NCBI RefSeq assembly: GCF_017316185.1 | Contig: NZ_JAFLVX010000004.1 | Span: forward strand, 1-60,683 | DNA: 60,683 nucleotides | Source: Candidatus Vagococcus giribetii | GTDB taxonomy: Bacteria; Bacillota; Bacilli; Lactobacillales; Vagococcaceae | Direction of reading: 5' to 3' | Notes under the pieces: model-generated | What the model saw: the letters and a program-made list of their open reading frames with translations, nothing else | Told to the model about the DNA's origin: nothing | The model's database searches: none | In this document: in pieces, positions 12,707 to 20,739 of the stretch | Position numbering within the stretch: the stretch's first letter is position 1 | Layout: the number at the start of each line of letters is the position of its first letter | Translations under genes and position numbers: made by a program

Positions 12707-13945
12707 TTATTTATATTTGTTTGTTACTTCTTTTAACACATCTTTTGGATTTTCCAATGTACTTGGGTTAAAGATTCTTTCAAATGATAAGGATAAGTCA
12801 GATGAAATATCACTCCAGTTTTCAGCTTTAAATGAACTTGGTGTGTAAGCTTCACTCTTTTGTAACATCTTGTAGAAAACACCTTTAAACTCGTCGTTTT
12901 CTAAATCATGTTTTTTAACAACTGACTTAAGTACTGGTAATTCATACTCTAAACGGTACTCATTGGCTGCTTCATTCGTCCAGTATTTAACAAATTCAAA
13001 TGCTGCTTCTTTGTTTTTTGAGTCTTTAGAAATCGCTAAACCAGATGAACTTAAGATACTTGCTCCTTCATTTCCGTTACGACTAGGTACTTCGGCAATC
13101 CCGTAATTAATGCCTGCTTCTTTAAATGATTTCAATCCCCAAGCTCCATAAGTAAACATACCAACTTTCCCTGATTCCATATCAGTTTGTCCACTTTCTT
13201 CTGTTGCAATTGCTGAGCCATCTTTCAACATTTTTTGGAAGCTATCAAACACTTCAATTGTTGCTGGGCTATCAAGAGCTCCTTGTAACTTCCCTTTGTC
13301 ATCAGTAAAGCTTCCTTTATTTCCCCAAGCATACATTTCAAAATCATATGGATCTGGTTTACCAGGGAAAGCATAACCCACATCACCTGTTTCTTTATCT
13401 GTTAATTTAGCTGCAGTTTTTTGAAGATCATCCCAAGTCCAACCTTCTTTAGGGTATTCAACTTTTTTCTGATCAAACAAATCTTTGTTGTAATACACTG
13501 CATGAGTGGTAAAACCAATAGGAATACCAAATGTTTTACCATCTACTGAGTTATAGTTCCAAAGCGTTTCATAGAAGTTATCTTTATAGTCTGCGCCTTC
13601 TTTTTCAATCAAACCATCTAAAGGTTCTAACGCATCTTTGTAATGTGGGAAATTCCACATGTACATTACATCAGGTGCATCTCCCGCACCAATCCCTGCA
13701 GAAATTTTTGTATCGTATTCGCCACCATAAGCTTCTAGGGTGACATTAATTTTATCTTGAGAAGCATTGAAATCATCGACTAACTTTTGTTGATTGTCTA
13801 AATCTTTTTCACTGTCCCATGTGGAGAAGCGAATATTGACTTTACCATCATCTTTACCAGCTTTTTTCTCACCACTAGAACAACCTGTGATAAACAAACC
13901 AGCAAGTAACAAACCTGACACTAACAACAAACTTTTTCTTTTCAT
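12707..13945 (-). CDS. Sugar-binding lipoprotein of an ABC importer (extracellular solute-binding family 1)
   Basis: Lipoprotein of 412 residues with signal peptide and lipobox ITGC (Cys at about residue 22), so it is anchored to the outer face of the membrane. The mature part has family 1 features: NIRFSTWDSEKD at the start, GDAPDVMYM, and FTYGAWGLKSFKEAG in the C-terminal lobe. It is the first gene of the operon (ribosome site GAGGAG), directly behind the regulated promoter. The substrate is probably an oligosaccharide with a terminal beta-galactose, judged from the GH2 enzyme (inference). Confidence 0.93.
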   Translation of the reverse strand: MKRKSLLLVSGLLLAGLFITGCSSGEKKAGKDDGKVNIRFSTWDSEKDLDNQQKLVDDFNASQDKINVTLEAYGGEYDTKISAGIGAGDAPDVMYMWNFPHYKDALEPLDGLIEKEGADYKDNFYETLWNYNSVDGKTFGIPIGFTTHAVYYNKDLFDQKKVEYPKEGWTWDDLQKTAAKLTDKETGDVGYAFPGKPDPYDFEMYAWGNKGSFTDDKGKLQGALDSPATIEVFDSFQKMLKDGSAIATEESGQTDMESGKVGMFTYGAWGLKSFKEAGINYGIAEVPSRNGNEGASILSSSGLAISKDSKNKEAAFEFVKYWTNEAANEYRLEYELPVLKSVVKKHDLENDEFKGVFYKMLQKSEAYTPSSFKAENWSDISSDLSLSFERIFNPSTLENPKDVLKEVTNKYK

Positions 13946-13968
13946 GTTAAATCTCCTCTTTAGTTATT

Positions 13969-14029
13969 TTTACTAATGATACGATACTATTTAGTAAATG
14001 TAAACGTTTTATAAATATAATTTACTAAA
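13969..14029 (-). promoter_or_regulatory. Promoter of the galactoside operon with three operator-like repeats and a cre-like site
   Basis: On the minus strand a promoter TTTACA-17-TATCAT (-35 at 13999-14004, -10 at 13976-13981). Three near-identical sites are TTTACTAAT (13969-13977), TTTAGTAAA (13990-13998) and TTTACTAAA (14021-14029). Their centres are 21 and 31 bp apart, that is two and three helical turns. One lies in the spacer and one overlaps the -10. A cre-like sequence TGTAAACGTTTTAT (13999-14012; 12 of 14 positions fit the CcpA consensus) covers the -35. This suggests repression by the operon's LacI protein plus catabolite control. Confidence 0.65.
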
Positions 14030-14200
14030 GTTTTAGTTAATAAGCTTTAAATCATGGCTTTGTAGAAAATTATTTTATAAAATAGATAGTTTATTTGTAA
14101 CTAAAAGTTTGATAATAATTAATCGAAATGTTGATATAGTAATATTTACCTTAATTAATTCACCAACTTGTTTTTTGATTATTCTATTTAGTAAACACAA

Positions 14201-14259
14201 AAAATAAGCCCTTACCTCTAAAATAACGATAGCTATTCGTAGAGGTAAGGACTTATTTT
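14201..14259. terminator. Long terminator hairpin between mgtC and the galactoside operon
   Basis: AAAATAAGCCCTTACCTCTA pairs with TAGAGGTAAGGACTTATTTT (one mismatch). It ends the minus-strand mgtC gene. The flanks TTTAGTAAA (14188-14196) and TTTACTAAA (about 14261-14269) extend the inverted repeat and resemble the operator repeats at 13.99 kb. Confidence 0.85.
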
Positions 14260-14270
14260 ATTTACTAAAA

Positions 14271-14963
14271 CTATAAATCAAGTAATTTTATCTTTCTCAC
14301 ATTTTCATGGGCAGATAATTCTTCGATTAATTCATATAAATTGTAGTTCTTAGGAATCTCAATCGTGTATATATTAGTATACACTCGGCGATTATTTAAT
14401 ATCTCAACAGAAACGTTAGTATCTTTGACTTCTACTTTATTTTTCTCAAAATAATCAATAATAAATTCTTTTGTTTCTGCTCGGTGAACATACTTAATCT
14501 CTAAATTCTTAATAGATGGCACAACAATCACTTTTTTTAGTAAAGAGAGCGTTGCTTGAATCACTACAAAACCGACAAAAGCGAGTTCGTAATAGCCCAT
14601 CCCTACTGTTAACCCTAGACAAGCAACGGTCCAAAGAGAAGCGGCGGTTGTTAATCCTGCTACAGAACGTTTTGTCACAATAATTGTTCCGGCGCCTAGA
14701 AAACCAATACCACTCACCACTTGGGCAATTAGCCTTGTTTGATCTATTTTAATAGCATTAGCCATATTCGGGTTACTTGCTATTGTATCTAGAGCATCAC
14801 TATAGATTTGAGCCTGTAACAACGCAATCATTGTGGCTCCTACACAGACTAAAATATGCGTTCGCATACCTGCTGGTCGACTCTTAAACTCACGATCAAA
14901 TCCAATCGCACCTGACATGACAACTGCTAATAGTAAGCGCTGTCCAATTTCTAAAAAATCCAA
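14271..14963 (-). CDS. MgtC/SapB family membrane protein
   Basis: Protein of 230 residues: an N-terminal MgtC domain of about five helices (MSGAIGFDREFKSRPAGMRTH, and VSGIGFLGAGTI with the family's conserved glycines) and a C-terminal ACT-like cytosolic domain (about 155-230). MgtC proteins modulate ATP synthase or magnesium-limited growth in pathogens; the role here is not known. The start is TTG, with AAGGGA 9 bases upstream. It stands alone between two terminators. Confidence 0.9.
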   Translation of the reverse strand: MDFLEIGQRLLLAVVMSGAIGFDREFKSRPAGMRTHILVCVGATMIALLQAQIYSDALDTIASNPNMANAIKIDQTRLIAQVVSGIGFLGAGTIIVTKRSVAGLTTAASLWTVACLGLTVGMGYYELAFVGFVVIQATLSLLKKVIVVPSIKNLEIKYVHRAETKEFIIDYFEKNKVEVKDTNVSVEILNNRRVYTNIYTIEIPKNYNLYELIEELSAHENVRKIKLLDL

Positions 14964-14996
14964 ACCAACACTTCCCTTCTGATTAGAAGCATAAAA

Positions 14997-15027
14997 AAAC
15001 TAACTATAAAATAATTATAGCTAGTTT
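14997..15027 (-). terminator. Terminator of the vanC operon
   Basis: On the minus strand a stem of AAACTAGCTATAA with TTATAGTTAGTTT (one mismatch) and a 5-base loop, followed by TTTT. It lies 33 bases after the vanT stop and closes the three-gene operon, so no vanRS is co-transcribed. Confidence 0.85.
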
Positions 15028-15059
15028 AAACTAAAAAGGCAATTAGCTCTCAAAACGTC

Positions 15060-17168
15060 TCATTTAACCACGTCTGTGACAAGACGTCTACCTAATTGAC
15101 TAAGCGTTTCATTGGTAATCGTATGACTCATCAACGCCACTTCCTCAAAATCATCTAAAACAACTACTTCTTCGCCTACGGAAATTGTCGGCACATTGCC
15201 TAAATCAATCAGAATCATATCCATGCAAATACTACCAATTAAGGGTAAGGTATTACCTTGATAACTCACTTGAAAACCTGCCTGGGATAAAGAACGAGAG
15301 ATACCATCTGCATATCCGATACTCACTACACCAACTAAAGTCCTTTTTGTTAGCTTTGTATCTGTCCCGTAACCTACATAGTCCCCTGCTTGTACATAAC
15401 GTTTTGAAATTAGTCTGGCTTTTATTTCCATAACAGGACGCAACTCTAACTTTGTTTTCACAGACCCCTTATGACTCAGGTAACCATATAAAATAACACC
15501 TGCTCTTACATAATCAAAGGAGCATTCAGGATAATTTAGAATCCCGTAACTACTTTGGATATGAGTGATGCCATAGTCAATTCCTAATTTTTTTAATTCA
15601 TGAAGTATGTGGCAATACATCTGAAGTTGCTTTTCTGTTCTGATAGCTGCCTCTGTTTCTAGTGAATCTGAAGAACCTAAGTGAGAATAAATCCCTTCAA
15701 TCCTAAGATATGGTAGTCGGTACAACCTGCTAATATCTGCAATGTCTGGGACCAGTCCCAAACGATGCATGCCTGTATCGACTTGAATATGACATCTAAT
15801 CTTTATTTTTTGATTATTCAGTAAGCGGCCGTGTTCTTCACTAACAATCGACTGAATTAAGTCATAATATTGTAGTTCCTTGACTCGTCTTGGTTCCGTG
15901 TAACCTAAGACTAAAATATCACCTGAAATGAGCGCTTTTCTTAATGCGATTCCTTCGTCAATAGTCGCTACTGCAAAAAAAGTCACTGACTGTTTCTGTA
16001 ATAACTTTGCATAAGTCACCATATCTGCGCCGTAAGCATTGGCTTTTACCACGGCCATTACCTGAGTTTTTGCTGGAATGACCCTTTTAATTTCTGCCAC
16101 ATTATGACGAAGACTGGATTCAGATAATTCTCTTGTAGCACGCTTATCAAGACATTTAATTTCTGGCCTTTTTTGTCTATAATCACTTACCTTTAAAGCA
16201 ATCTTACCTAACAAAAAGCTTCCTATCACTACACAAAAGAAATAAACAAAGCTATTAGCTAAGACTACTACACCTTTAGCAAAAAAATGAACGACAATAA
16301 TCACTAATGGGTGTAATACATATACCCACAACGACAGCTGACTCGCTTGTTTCACTTCTATTCGATGCTGCCACTGAAGTAATAGCAAAAACAAACAATA
16401 CATCACACCAGGTAAAAATAAATACATACTATCATGCTTAACGCCAACCCCCTCATGTAACACACGACTTTCTATGAGCAGTGCGACCAAAAAGAAAAGC
16501 CCTCCACCAATAAGTAGACTAGGAGAAAATTTTCTTTTTTCCCGATGAATAAGCGCACCTAAACATAAAAAAAGAGGTGTGAAAAAAAGACCAGTTCGAG
16601 TCATAGACATGACAGAAAATATCATGTCATAAAAAGAGGTTAGTATTTCTGATTGTTGTATCACGTAGTACCAACTATCCCCGCCTAATCCGACTAAATA
16701 TAAAGCAATACTAATTAAAAAAACGGTTCGGAAATTCACTAGTTTCAACAAACTAACCACAAGAATAAGCCCTATTATTAAACTAGGAAAGTACCACAGA
16801 TGATAAAATGTCCCTTCAAAAAGAAGTGTTCTTACAAACTCACCCACTGACATCTCTAAAGAAATAGAACCAACCAGAATCGAAAAAGGTAGATATAGTA
16901 AGATGACACCTGCATAAACCAAGCTCATTTTTTTAAGAAAAGCTTTCACATGGGTTATCTCTAAGTAACAGAAATGCGTGGATAACTTTCCAATCAAAAA
17001 ATAACCAGTAGTCATGAAAAAGAATGGTACTGCTACACGAAAGACTGTTAGCGTCAGTAATTCATCTGCCTGAGTAGACAAAGAACTAAAGGGAAAGGTA
17101 TGAATCCCAATCACCATCACAGAGGCAATTACACGAAATAAATCTATCCCTTTTTTTCTATCCACCAT
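15060..17168 (-). CDS. vanT: VanT-type membrane-bound serine racemase
   Basis: Two-domain protein of 702 residues. Residues 1-330 are an acyltransferase-3-like membrane domain with about ten helices (RVAVPFFFMTTGYF, YHLWYFPSLIIG, GLGGDSWY). Residues 345-702 are a PLP alanine-racemase fold. The PLP Lys is Lys375 in AVVKANAYG and the opposite catalytic Tyr is Tyr619 in SIGYADG; GSICMDMILIDL follows. The C-terminus reads GRRLVTDVVK, where alanine racemases end RVPRxY; loss of that aromatic residue fits a change towards serine (inference). It makes D-Ser for the ligase next door. Its ATG overlaps the vanXY stop, with AAGAGGA as ribosome site. Confidence 0.93.
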   Translation of the reverse strand: MVDRKKGIDLFRVIASVMVIGIHTFPFSSLSTQADELLTLTVFRVAVPFFFMTTGYFLIGKLSTHFCYLEITHVKAFLKKMSLVYAGVILLYLPFSILVGSISLEMSVGEFVRTLLFEGTFYHLWYFPSLIIGLILVVSLLKLVNFRTVFLISIALYLVGLGGDSWYYVIQQSEILTSFYDMIFSVMSMTRTGLFFTPLFLCLGALIHREKRKFSPSLLIGGGLFFLVALLIESRVLHEGVGVKHDSMYLFLPGVMYCLFLLLLQWQHRIEVKQASQLSLWVYVLHPLVIIVVHFFAKGVVVLANSFVYFFCVVIGSFLLGKIALKVSDYRQKRPEIKCLDKRATRELSESSLRHNVAEIKRVIPAKTQVMAVVKANAYGADMVTYAKLLQKQSVTFFAVATIDEGIALRKALISGDILVLGYTEPRRVKELQYYDLIQSIVSEEHGRLLNNQKIKIRCHIQVDTGMHRLGLVPDIADISRLYRLPYLRIEGIYSHLGSSDSLETEAAIRTEKQLQMYCHILHELKKLGIDYGITHIQSSYGILNYPECSFDYVRAGVILYGYLSHKGSVKTKLELRPVMEIKARLISKRYVQAGDYVGYGTDTKLTKRTLVGVVSIGYADGISRSLSQAGFQVSYQGNTLPLIGSICMDMILIDLGNVPTISVGEEVVVLDDFEEVALMSHTITNETLSQLGRRLVTDVVK

Positions 17169-17739
17169 AGAGTTGTCCTCTTGTATCTTCTAAGAAGCTA
17201 ATATACTCTTCTAAAGCCCAACCTTGGCTCATTATAATATCACTATGAGGCCAACCAACGTATCTAAAATGCCACGGCTCATAGCTGATATGCGTCACTC
17301 GTTCTTTACCTTTGGGGTATCTCAAAATAAAACCAAATCGAGACATCTCTTTTAGAAACTTTGCCACAACAACTCCTTCAGCAAAAGAAGGTCTGATGTA
17401 GTCATTTGTCAGGTTAGCTAAGCCAAGATCAACAGCTAAACCTAACTCATGTTCACTACAACCTGGTTTAGCCACATATTTTTTAGTAAACAACTCACCT
17501 TTTTCTTTTAAGGTCTCATCCCAAATTTCTTGTTGTTTCTCAAACGTACGGAAACCGTCCATTACCACAATCTCATGCTCTAACTCACAACTTCTAATTA
17601 ACCTGTCTAATTGCTCAGCCACTGTCGATTCAAGATACATCTCCTCTGTGGTAAATGGAGCTTGAGCTAGTCGCATTTGTCGATCAATTTCTTTGATTGG
17701 ATTGTCCTTATTCACTAAGCGCAAGTAATGAGTGTTCAT
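17158..17739 (-). CDS. vanXY: VanXY-type D,D-dipeptidase/D,D-carboxypeptidase
   Basis: Zinc peptidase of family M15B, about 193 residues, without signal peptide, like VanXYC of Enterococcus gallinarum. Zinc ligands are His97 and Asp104 in SEHELGLAVD and His157 in EPWHFRYVG; Glu154 is the likely base. It removes D-Ala-D-Ala dipeptide and the terminal D-Ala of precursors so that only D-Ser-ending peptidoglycan is built. The TTG at 17748 was rejected in favour of ATG at 17739 (MNTHYLRLVNKDNPIK), which has TTAGGAG 9 bases upstream and matches the start of VanXYC. It overlaps the ligase gene by 32 bases. Confidence 0.93.
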   Translation of the reverse strand: MNTHYLRLVNKDNPIKEIDRQMRLAQAPFTTEEMYLESTVAEQLDRLIRSCELEHEIVVMDGFRTFEKQQEIWDETLKEKGELFTKKYVAKPGCSEHELGLAVDLGLANLTNDYIRPSFAEGVVVAKFLKEMSRFGFILRYPKGKERVTHISYEPWHFRYVGWPHSDIIMSQGWALEEYISFLEDTRGQLYGG

Positions 17740-18772
17740 ACGACTCAACTCCTAACTCAATCAACGTTTGAATGATCTCTGTATAATCTAGTCCTACTTC
17801 CTTCATCATCATAGGAAAACGGGAATGACTCGTAAACCCTGGCATCGTATTGATTTCATTTAATAAAATCTCATTAGTATCCGTAACGAAAAAATCAATT
17901 CGAGATAAACCACGACAACCTAAACCACGGTATAAAATTTCTGCTTGTTCTTTAATCTGGCGTTCTGTTTTAAAATCAATAGAAGCTGGCACCTGAATCT
18001 CAGCAGTGATTAATTGATATTTTTCTTCATAATCAAAAAATCCTTGAGCTAAATTAATTTGATCACAGGCTCCAATAGTTAAGGTCTCATTACCTAAGAC
18101 GCTACAACCAATCTCAACACCTTGAACATTTTTTTGTAAAATTACCTGGTGGTCATATAAAAATGCTTCTGTTATCCCTGTTACTAACTCTTCTTTGTTA
18201 GTTGCTTGAGTAATTCCTTTGGAAGAACCTGCTTCATTTGGCTTAACAAAAATCGGAAAGCCATGCGTCTCAATGAATAACTGAATTTCTAAGTTATCCA
18301 CATCACCTTTATGAACTAATAAACTAGGTGTACTTTTTATTCCTAAGCTTTTTGCAAATTGATGTAGCATCATTTTATTCATTCCTATAGCAGATGCTGT
18401 TACGCCACACCCTACAAAAGGAATCTTCATTAGTTCAAACACACCTTGAAGGACTCCATTTTCTCCATCTCCACCGTGAAGCACTGGAAAAATCACATCA
18501 ACTTGTATAAAACAATTACGTGTTAGATCAAAGAATCCTCGTCCAGTCACATCTAGTTGAAGAGGCACACAACTTGCTTCTAGGTGCCACGTATCTGCTT
18601 CAATCAAATCAATGCTTTCTTGATAAAGAAGCCACTCACCTTTTTGAGTAACGCCAATCATTACCACCTCATAAGCTAATTCTTCTAAGCTTCTTAAAAC
18701 TCCAGCCGTCGATTTTAGCGAGACTTCATACTCTGCAGATGTGCCACCAAACACAACACCTATTTTTTTCAT
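17708..18772 (-). CDS. vanC: VanC-type D-alanine:D-serine ligase
   Basis: ATP-grasp ligase of 354 residues. It starts MKKIGVVFGGTSAEYEVSL. Typical elements are HGGDGENGVLQG (N-terminal substrate loop), KPNEAGSSKGIT (ATP-grasp loop), the omega-loop segment FFDYEEKYQ and NEINTMPGFTSHSRFP. The EKYQ element is shared with VanC/VanE-type D-Ala:D-Ser ligases, while D-Ala:D-Lac ligases of the VanA type lack it. The ATG at 18772 was chosen (GGAGG at 8 bases). It is first in vanC-vanXY-vanT, the same order as in E. gallinarum. Product: D-Ala-D-Ser for low-affinity vancomycin targets. It could be a resident Ddl, but the neighbours argue against that. Confidence 0.92.
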   Translation of the reverse strand: MKKIGVVFGGTSAEYEVSLKSTAGVLRSLEELAYEVVMIGVTQKGEWLLYQESIDLIEADTWHLEASCVPLQLDVTGRGFFDLTRNCFIQVDVIFPVLHGGDGENGVLQGVFELMKIPFVGCGVTASAIGMNKMMLHQFAKSLGIKSTPSLLVHKGDVDNLEIQLFIETHGFPIFVKPNEAGSSKGITQATNKEELVTGITEAFLYDHQVILQKNVQGVEIGCSVLGNETLTIGACDQINLAQGFFDYEEKYQLITAEIQVPASIDFKTERQIKEQAEILYRGLGCRGLSRIDFFVTDTNEILLNEINTMPGFTSHSRFPMMMKEVGLDYTEIIQTLIELGVESYEHSLLALSE

Positions 18773-18813
18773 TATCATGACCTCCAGTTAGTTTAATTCT
18801 CTTCTTACTAACT

Positions 18814-18878
18814 ACTATAAAGCATTACTATGACTGAGTTTTAAAGTATTTCTTAGCTATCTCTTAACTATTTATGAA
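18814..18878 (-). promoter_or_regulatory. vanC promoter with three tandem 11-bp OmpR-type repeats
   Basis: Minus-strand -10 TATAGT (18814-18819); the -35 position reads AAAACT and is poor. Directly upstream lie three 11-bp units in tandem: TTCATAAATAG, TTAAGAGATAG and CTAAGAAATAC (18878 down to 18846). Direct repeats of 11 bp ending next to a weak -35 are the usual layout for activation by OmpR/PhoB-family regulators. The outer part, CTTCATAAA-N3-TTAAGA (18862-18879), recurs exactly in front of the two-component operon at 32042-32059. Confidence 0.7.
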
Positions 18879-18893
18879 GTTTATTTTTTAGAT

Positions 18894-18930
18894 AAAAAAA
18901 GGGGCTGTGACATCCTTATATCACAGCCCC
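18894..18930 (-). terminator. Terminator of gndA
   Basis: GGGGCTGTGA pairs perfectly with TCACAGCCCC around a 10-base loop; on the minus strand it is followed by seven T. It separates gndA from the vanC promoter. Confidence 0.93.
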
Positions 18931-18937
18931 ATCTTAT

Positions 18938-19837
18938 TTATTTTTTAGGAATTGAATGACCGCCAAATTGATTTCTTAAAGAGGCTATCACTTTTTCACC
19001 GTATTTTTCTTGATCCATCGACGCATATCTTGTTAGTAATGACTGGGTAATAACAGGAGCTGATTGCCCTAACTCAAGCATCTCTTCAATTGTCCATTTT
19101 CCTTCACCAGAAGAAGGAACTTCACCACTAATCCCTGCCATAGATGGATTTTCTCTTAAGGCATTCTCTGTTAACTCCATTAACCAACTGCGAACCACTG
19201 AACCATTATTAAAAATACGAGCGACTTGTTCTAAATCATAATCATAGCGAGAATGATGCAATAGGTTAAATCCTTCACCAATCGCTTGCATCATACCGTA
19301 TTCAATGCCGTTATGAACCATTTTTAAGTAATGGCCACTCCCAGCTTCACCGCAATACAAATAACCATTTTCAACACATAGATCTTTAAAAATAGGCTCT
19401 GCCTTAGCAAAAGTTGCTTCGTCTCCACCGATCATCATACAAGCACCGTCACGTGCTCCACTCATCCCACCAGATGTTCCCACATCTAAAAATGAAATAC
19501 CTTTTGCTTTTAATAAATGGTAATGATGAATACTATCGGCAAATCTCGAGTTTCCTCCGTCAACTACGATATCTCCTTCTGACAAGTGCTCACTACAAAA
19601 TGTCATCATGTCTTCGGTAATCTTTCCTGAAGGTAACATCGACCAATACAATGTCTCTTCACCTGACTTCATAGCAACTAACTCTTCTACAGTTTCACTC
19701 ACAACTGCCCCTAACTGACTGGCTTCTTTTCTAGCCGCCTCATTAATATCAAAACACATCACTTGATACTCTTGATTTCTTAAGTTAGTTACTAAGTTTA
19801 AACCCATTTTACCCAAACCAATAATTTTAATGTTCAT
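18938..19837 (-). CDS. gndA: 6-phosphogluconate dehydrogenase, short NAD-type (GndA/YqeC-like)
   Basis: Oxidises 6-phosphogluconate to ribulose 5-phosphate with CO2 release. The protein has about 299 residues, shorter than the 470-residue Gnd. The N-terminal Rossmann fold starts MNIKIIGLGKMGLN; catalytic-region motifs are DVGTSGGMSGARDGACMMIGG and KMVHNGIEYGMMQAIGEG (Lys and Asn of the active site). The ATG at 19837 was preferred to the TTG at 19849, which lies in the ribosome site (GGGGGAAG). It is a single-gene unit ending in a strong terminator. Confidence 0.88.
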   Translation of the reverse strand: MNIKIIGLGKMGLNLVTNLRNQEYQVMCFDINEAARKEASQLGAVVSETVEELVAMKSGEETLYWSMLPSGKITEDMMTFCSEHLSEGDIVVDGGNSRFADSIHHYHLLKAKGISFLDVGTSGGMSGARDGACMMIGGDEATFAKAEPIFKDLCVENGYLYCGEAGSGHYLKMVHNGIEYGMMQAIGEGFNLLHHSRYDYDLEQVARIFNNGSVVRSWLMELTENALRENPSMAGISGEVPSSGEGKWTIEEMLELGQSAPVITQSLLTRYASMDQEKYGEKVIASLRNQFGGHSIPKK

Positions 19838-20174
19838 GTCTTCCCCCAAGGTTTTTAACTATCTAAGTCAGATAATTGTTATTTGTTAACGGAGCCTTCT
19901 AGAAAGTTCCGTCCATTCCAAAAGGAATTCTAACACTAATAGATAAAAAACTCAATTGTATCTTATAATTAAGTTTTTTATACTTTTATTTATCTTTTTA
20001 AGGTAAAAACAACTTTTAATATTATGATGAACAACCTATCATTGTCTCACTCAGATAGCGCTTCCTATTCTTTTTTGCTTATTAACAAATCTATCTAATT
20101 ATTCACTCATCTTACCTATTGATTGTCCTTTTATGAAAAAAAAGATATGATAGTCAAAAAAAGGAGTGACTACT
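19838..20174. other. Intergenic region between gndA and an acetyltransferase gene
   Basis: Divergent region of about 340 bases without a credible ORF. The gndA side contains short dyads in its leader (TATCT/AGATA near 19867 and CGGA/TCCG near 19890). The other side contains the acetyltransferase promoter at 20123-20151. I see no riboswitch that I can name. Confidence 0.5.
20123..20151 (+). promoter_or_regulatory. Promoter of the acetyltransferase gene
   Basis: TTGTCC-17-TATGAT, 24 bases before the start codon region. It fits sigma-70 spacing exactly. Confidence 0.6.
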
Positions 20175-20663
20175 ATGACATTACAAAAAATACCTGTCAC
20201 AACAACTAGTGATATCAACACCTTATTTCCAGTTGTAACTGATATTTGGCAGGAAGTTTTTACACCCATTATTGGTGATAAACAAGTTGCATATATGCTT
20301 AAAAACTACCAATCTATAGAAAATATTACTAAAGAAATCAAGGAAGGCGCTTCTTATTTTCTTTTAATCCTTGATGACGTTCCTGTTGGCTACACAGCCT
20401 ATGAAGAAACCGATGACTTTATCTATATCAGTAAATTATATTTAACCTCGACCTTAAGAGGAAAAGGTCTTTCTAGTGATGTGTTTGCTTGGTATGAATC
20501 CTTAGCAACAGGTAAAAAACTTCACTTAAACGTGAACCAAGGCAATGCCCTAGCCATTAGCGTCTATGAGCATAAAGGTTTTACTCGTGTAGGTGAACGT
20601 TACGTAGATATTGGTGAAGGCTATGTGATGAATGATTATATATACGAGAAAGTCATTGATTAA
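20175..20663 (+). CDS. GNAT-family N-acetyltransferase
   Basis: Protein of 162 residues with a GNAT fold. The acetyl-CoA loop is LTSTLRGKGLSSDVFAW (about residues 98-114) and the C-terminal motif LNVNQGNALAISVYEHKGFTRVG is typical. It is cytosolic. The GTG at 20166 overlaps the AAAGGAG ribosome site, so the ATG at 20175 was chosen. The acceptor (amine, peptide or amino acid) is not predictable. It is monocistronic and followed by a bidirectional terminator. Confidence 0.85.
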   Translation: MTLQKIPVTTTSDINTLFPVVTDIWQEVFTPIIGDKQVAYMLKNYQSIENITKEIKEGASYFLLILDDVPVGYTAYEETDDFIYISKLYLTSTLRGKGLSSDVFAWYESLATGKKLHLNVNQGNALAISVYEHKGFTRVGERYVDIGEGYVMNDYIYEKVID

Positions 20664-20674
20664 TCCATACCACA

Positions 20675-20737
20675 AATAAAAGGTTGCCATAGAAGTGCTT
20701 TTTTCTAAAGAAGCTACTCCTGTGACAACCTTTATTT
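20675..20737. terminator. Bidirectional terminator
   Basis: AATAAAAGGTTG pairs with CAACCTTTATTT around a structured loop, with A-rich and T-rich flanks. It serves the converging acetyltransferase and S41 peptidase genes. Confidence 0.8.
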
Positions 20738-20739
20738 TT

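Noticed and set aside
14188-14269. TTTAGTAAA / TTTACTAAA flanks of the mgtC terminator as operators
   Set aside because: They look like the galactoside operators but form the outer arms of the terminator's inverted repeat, so base pairing explains them.
15060-17168. VanT gene as a simple alanine racemase
   Set aside because: The acyltransferase-like membrane domain and the vanC-vanXY neighbours are specific for VanT.
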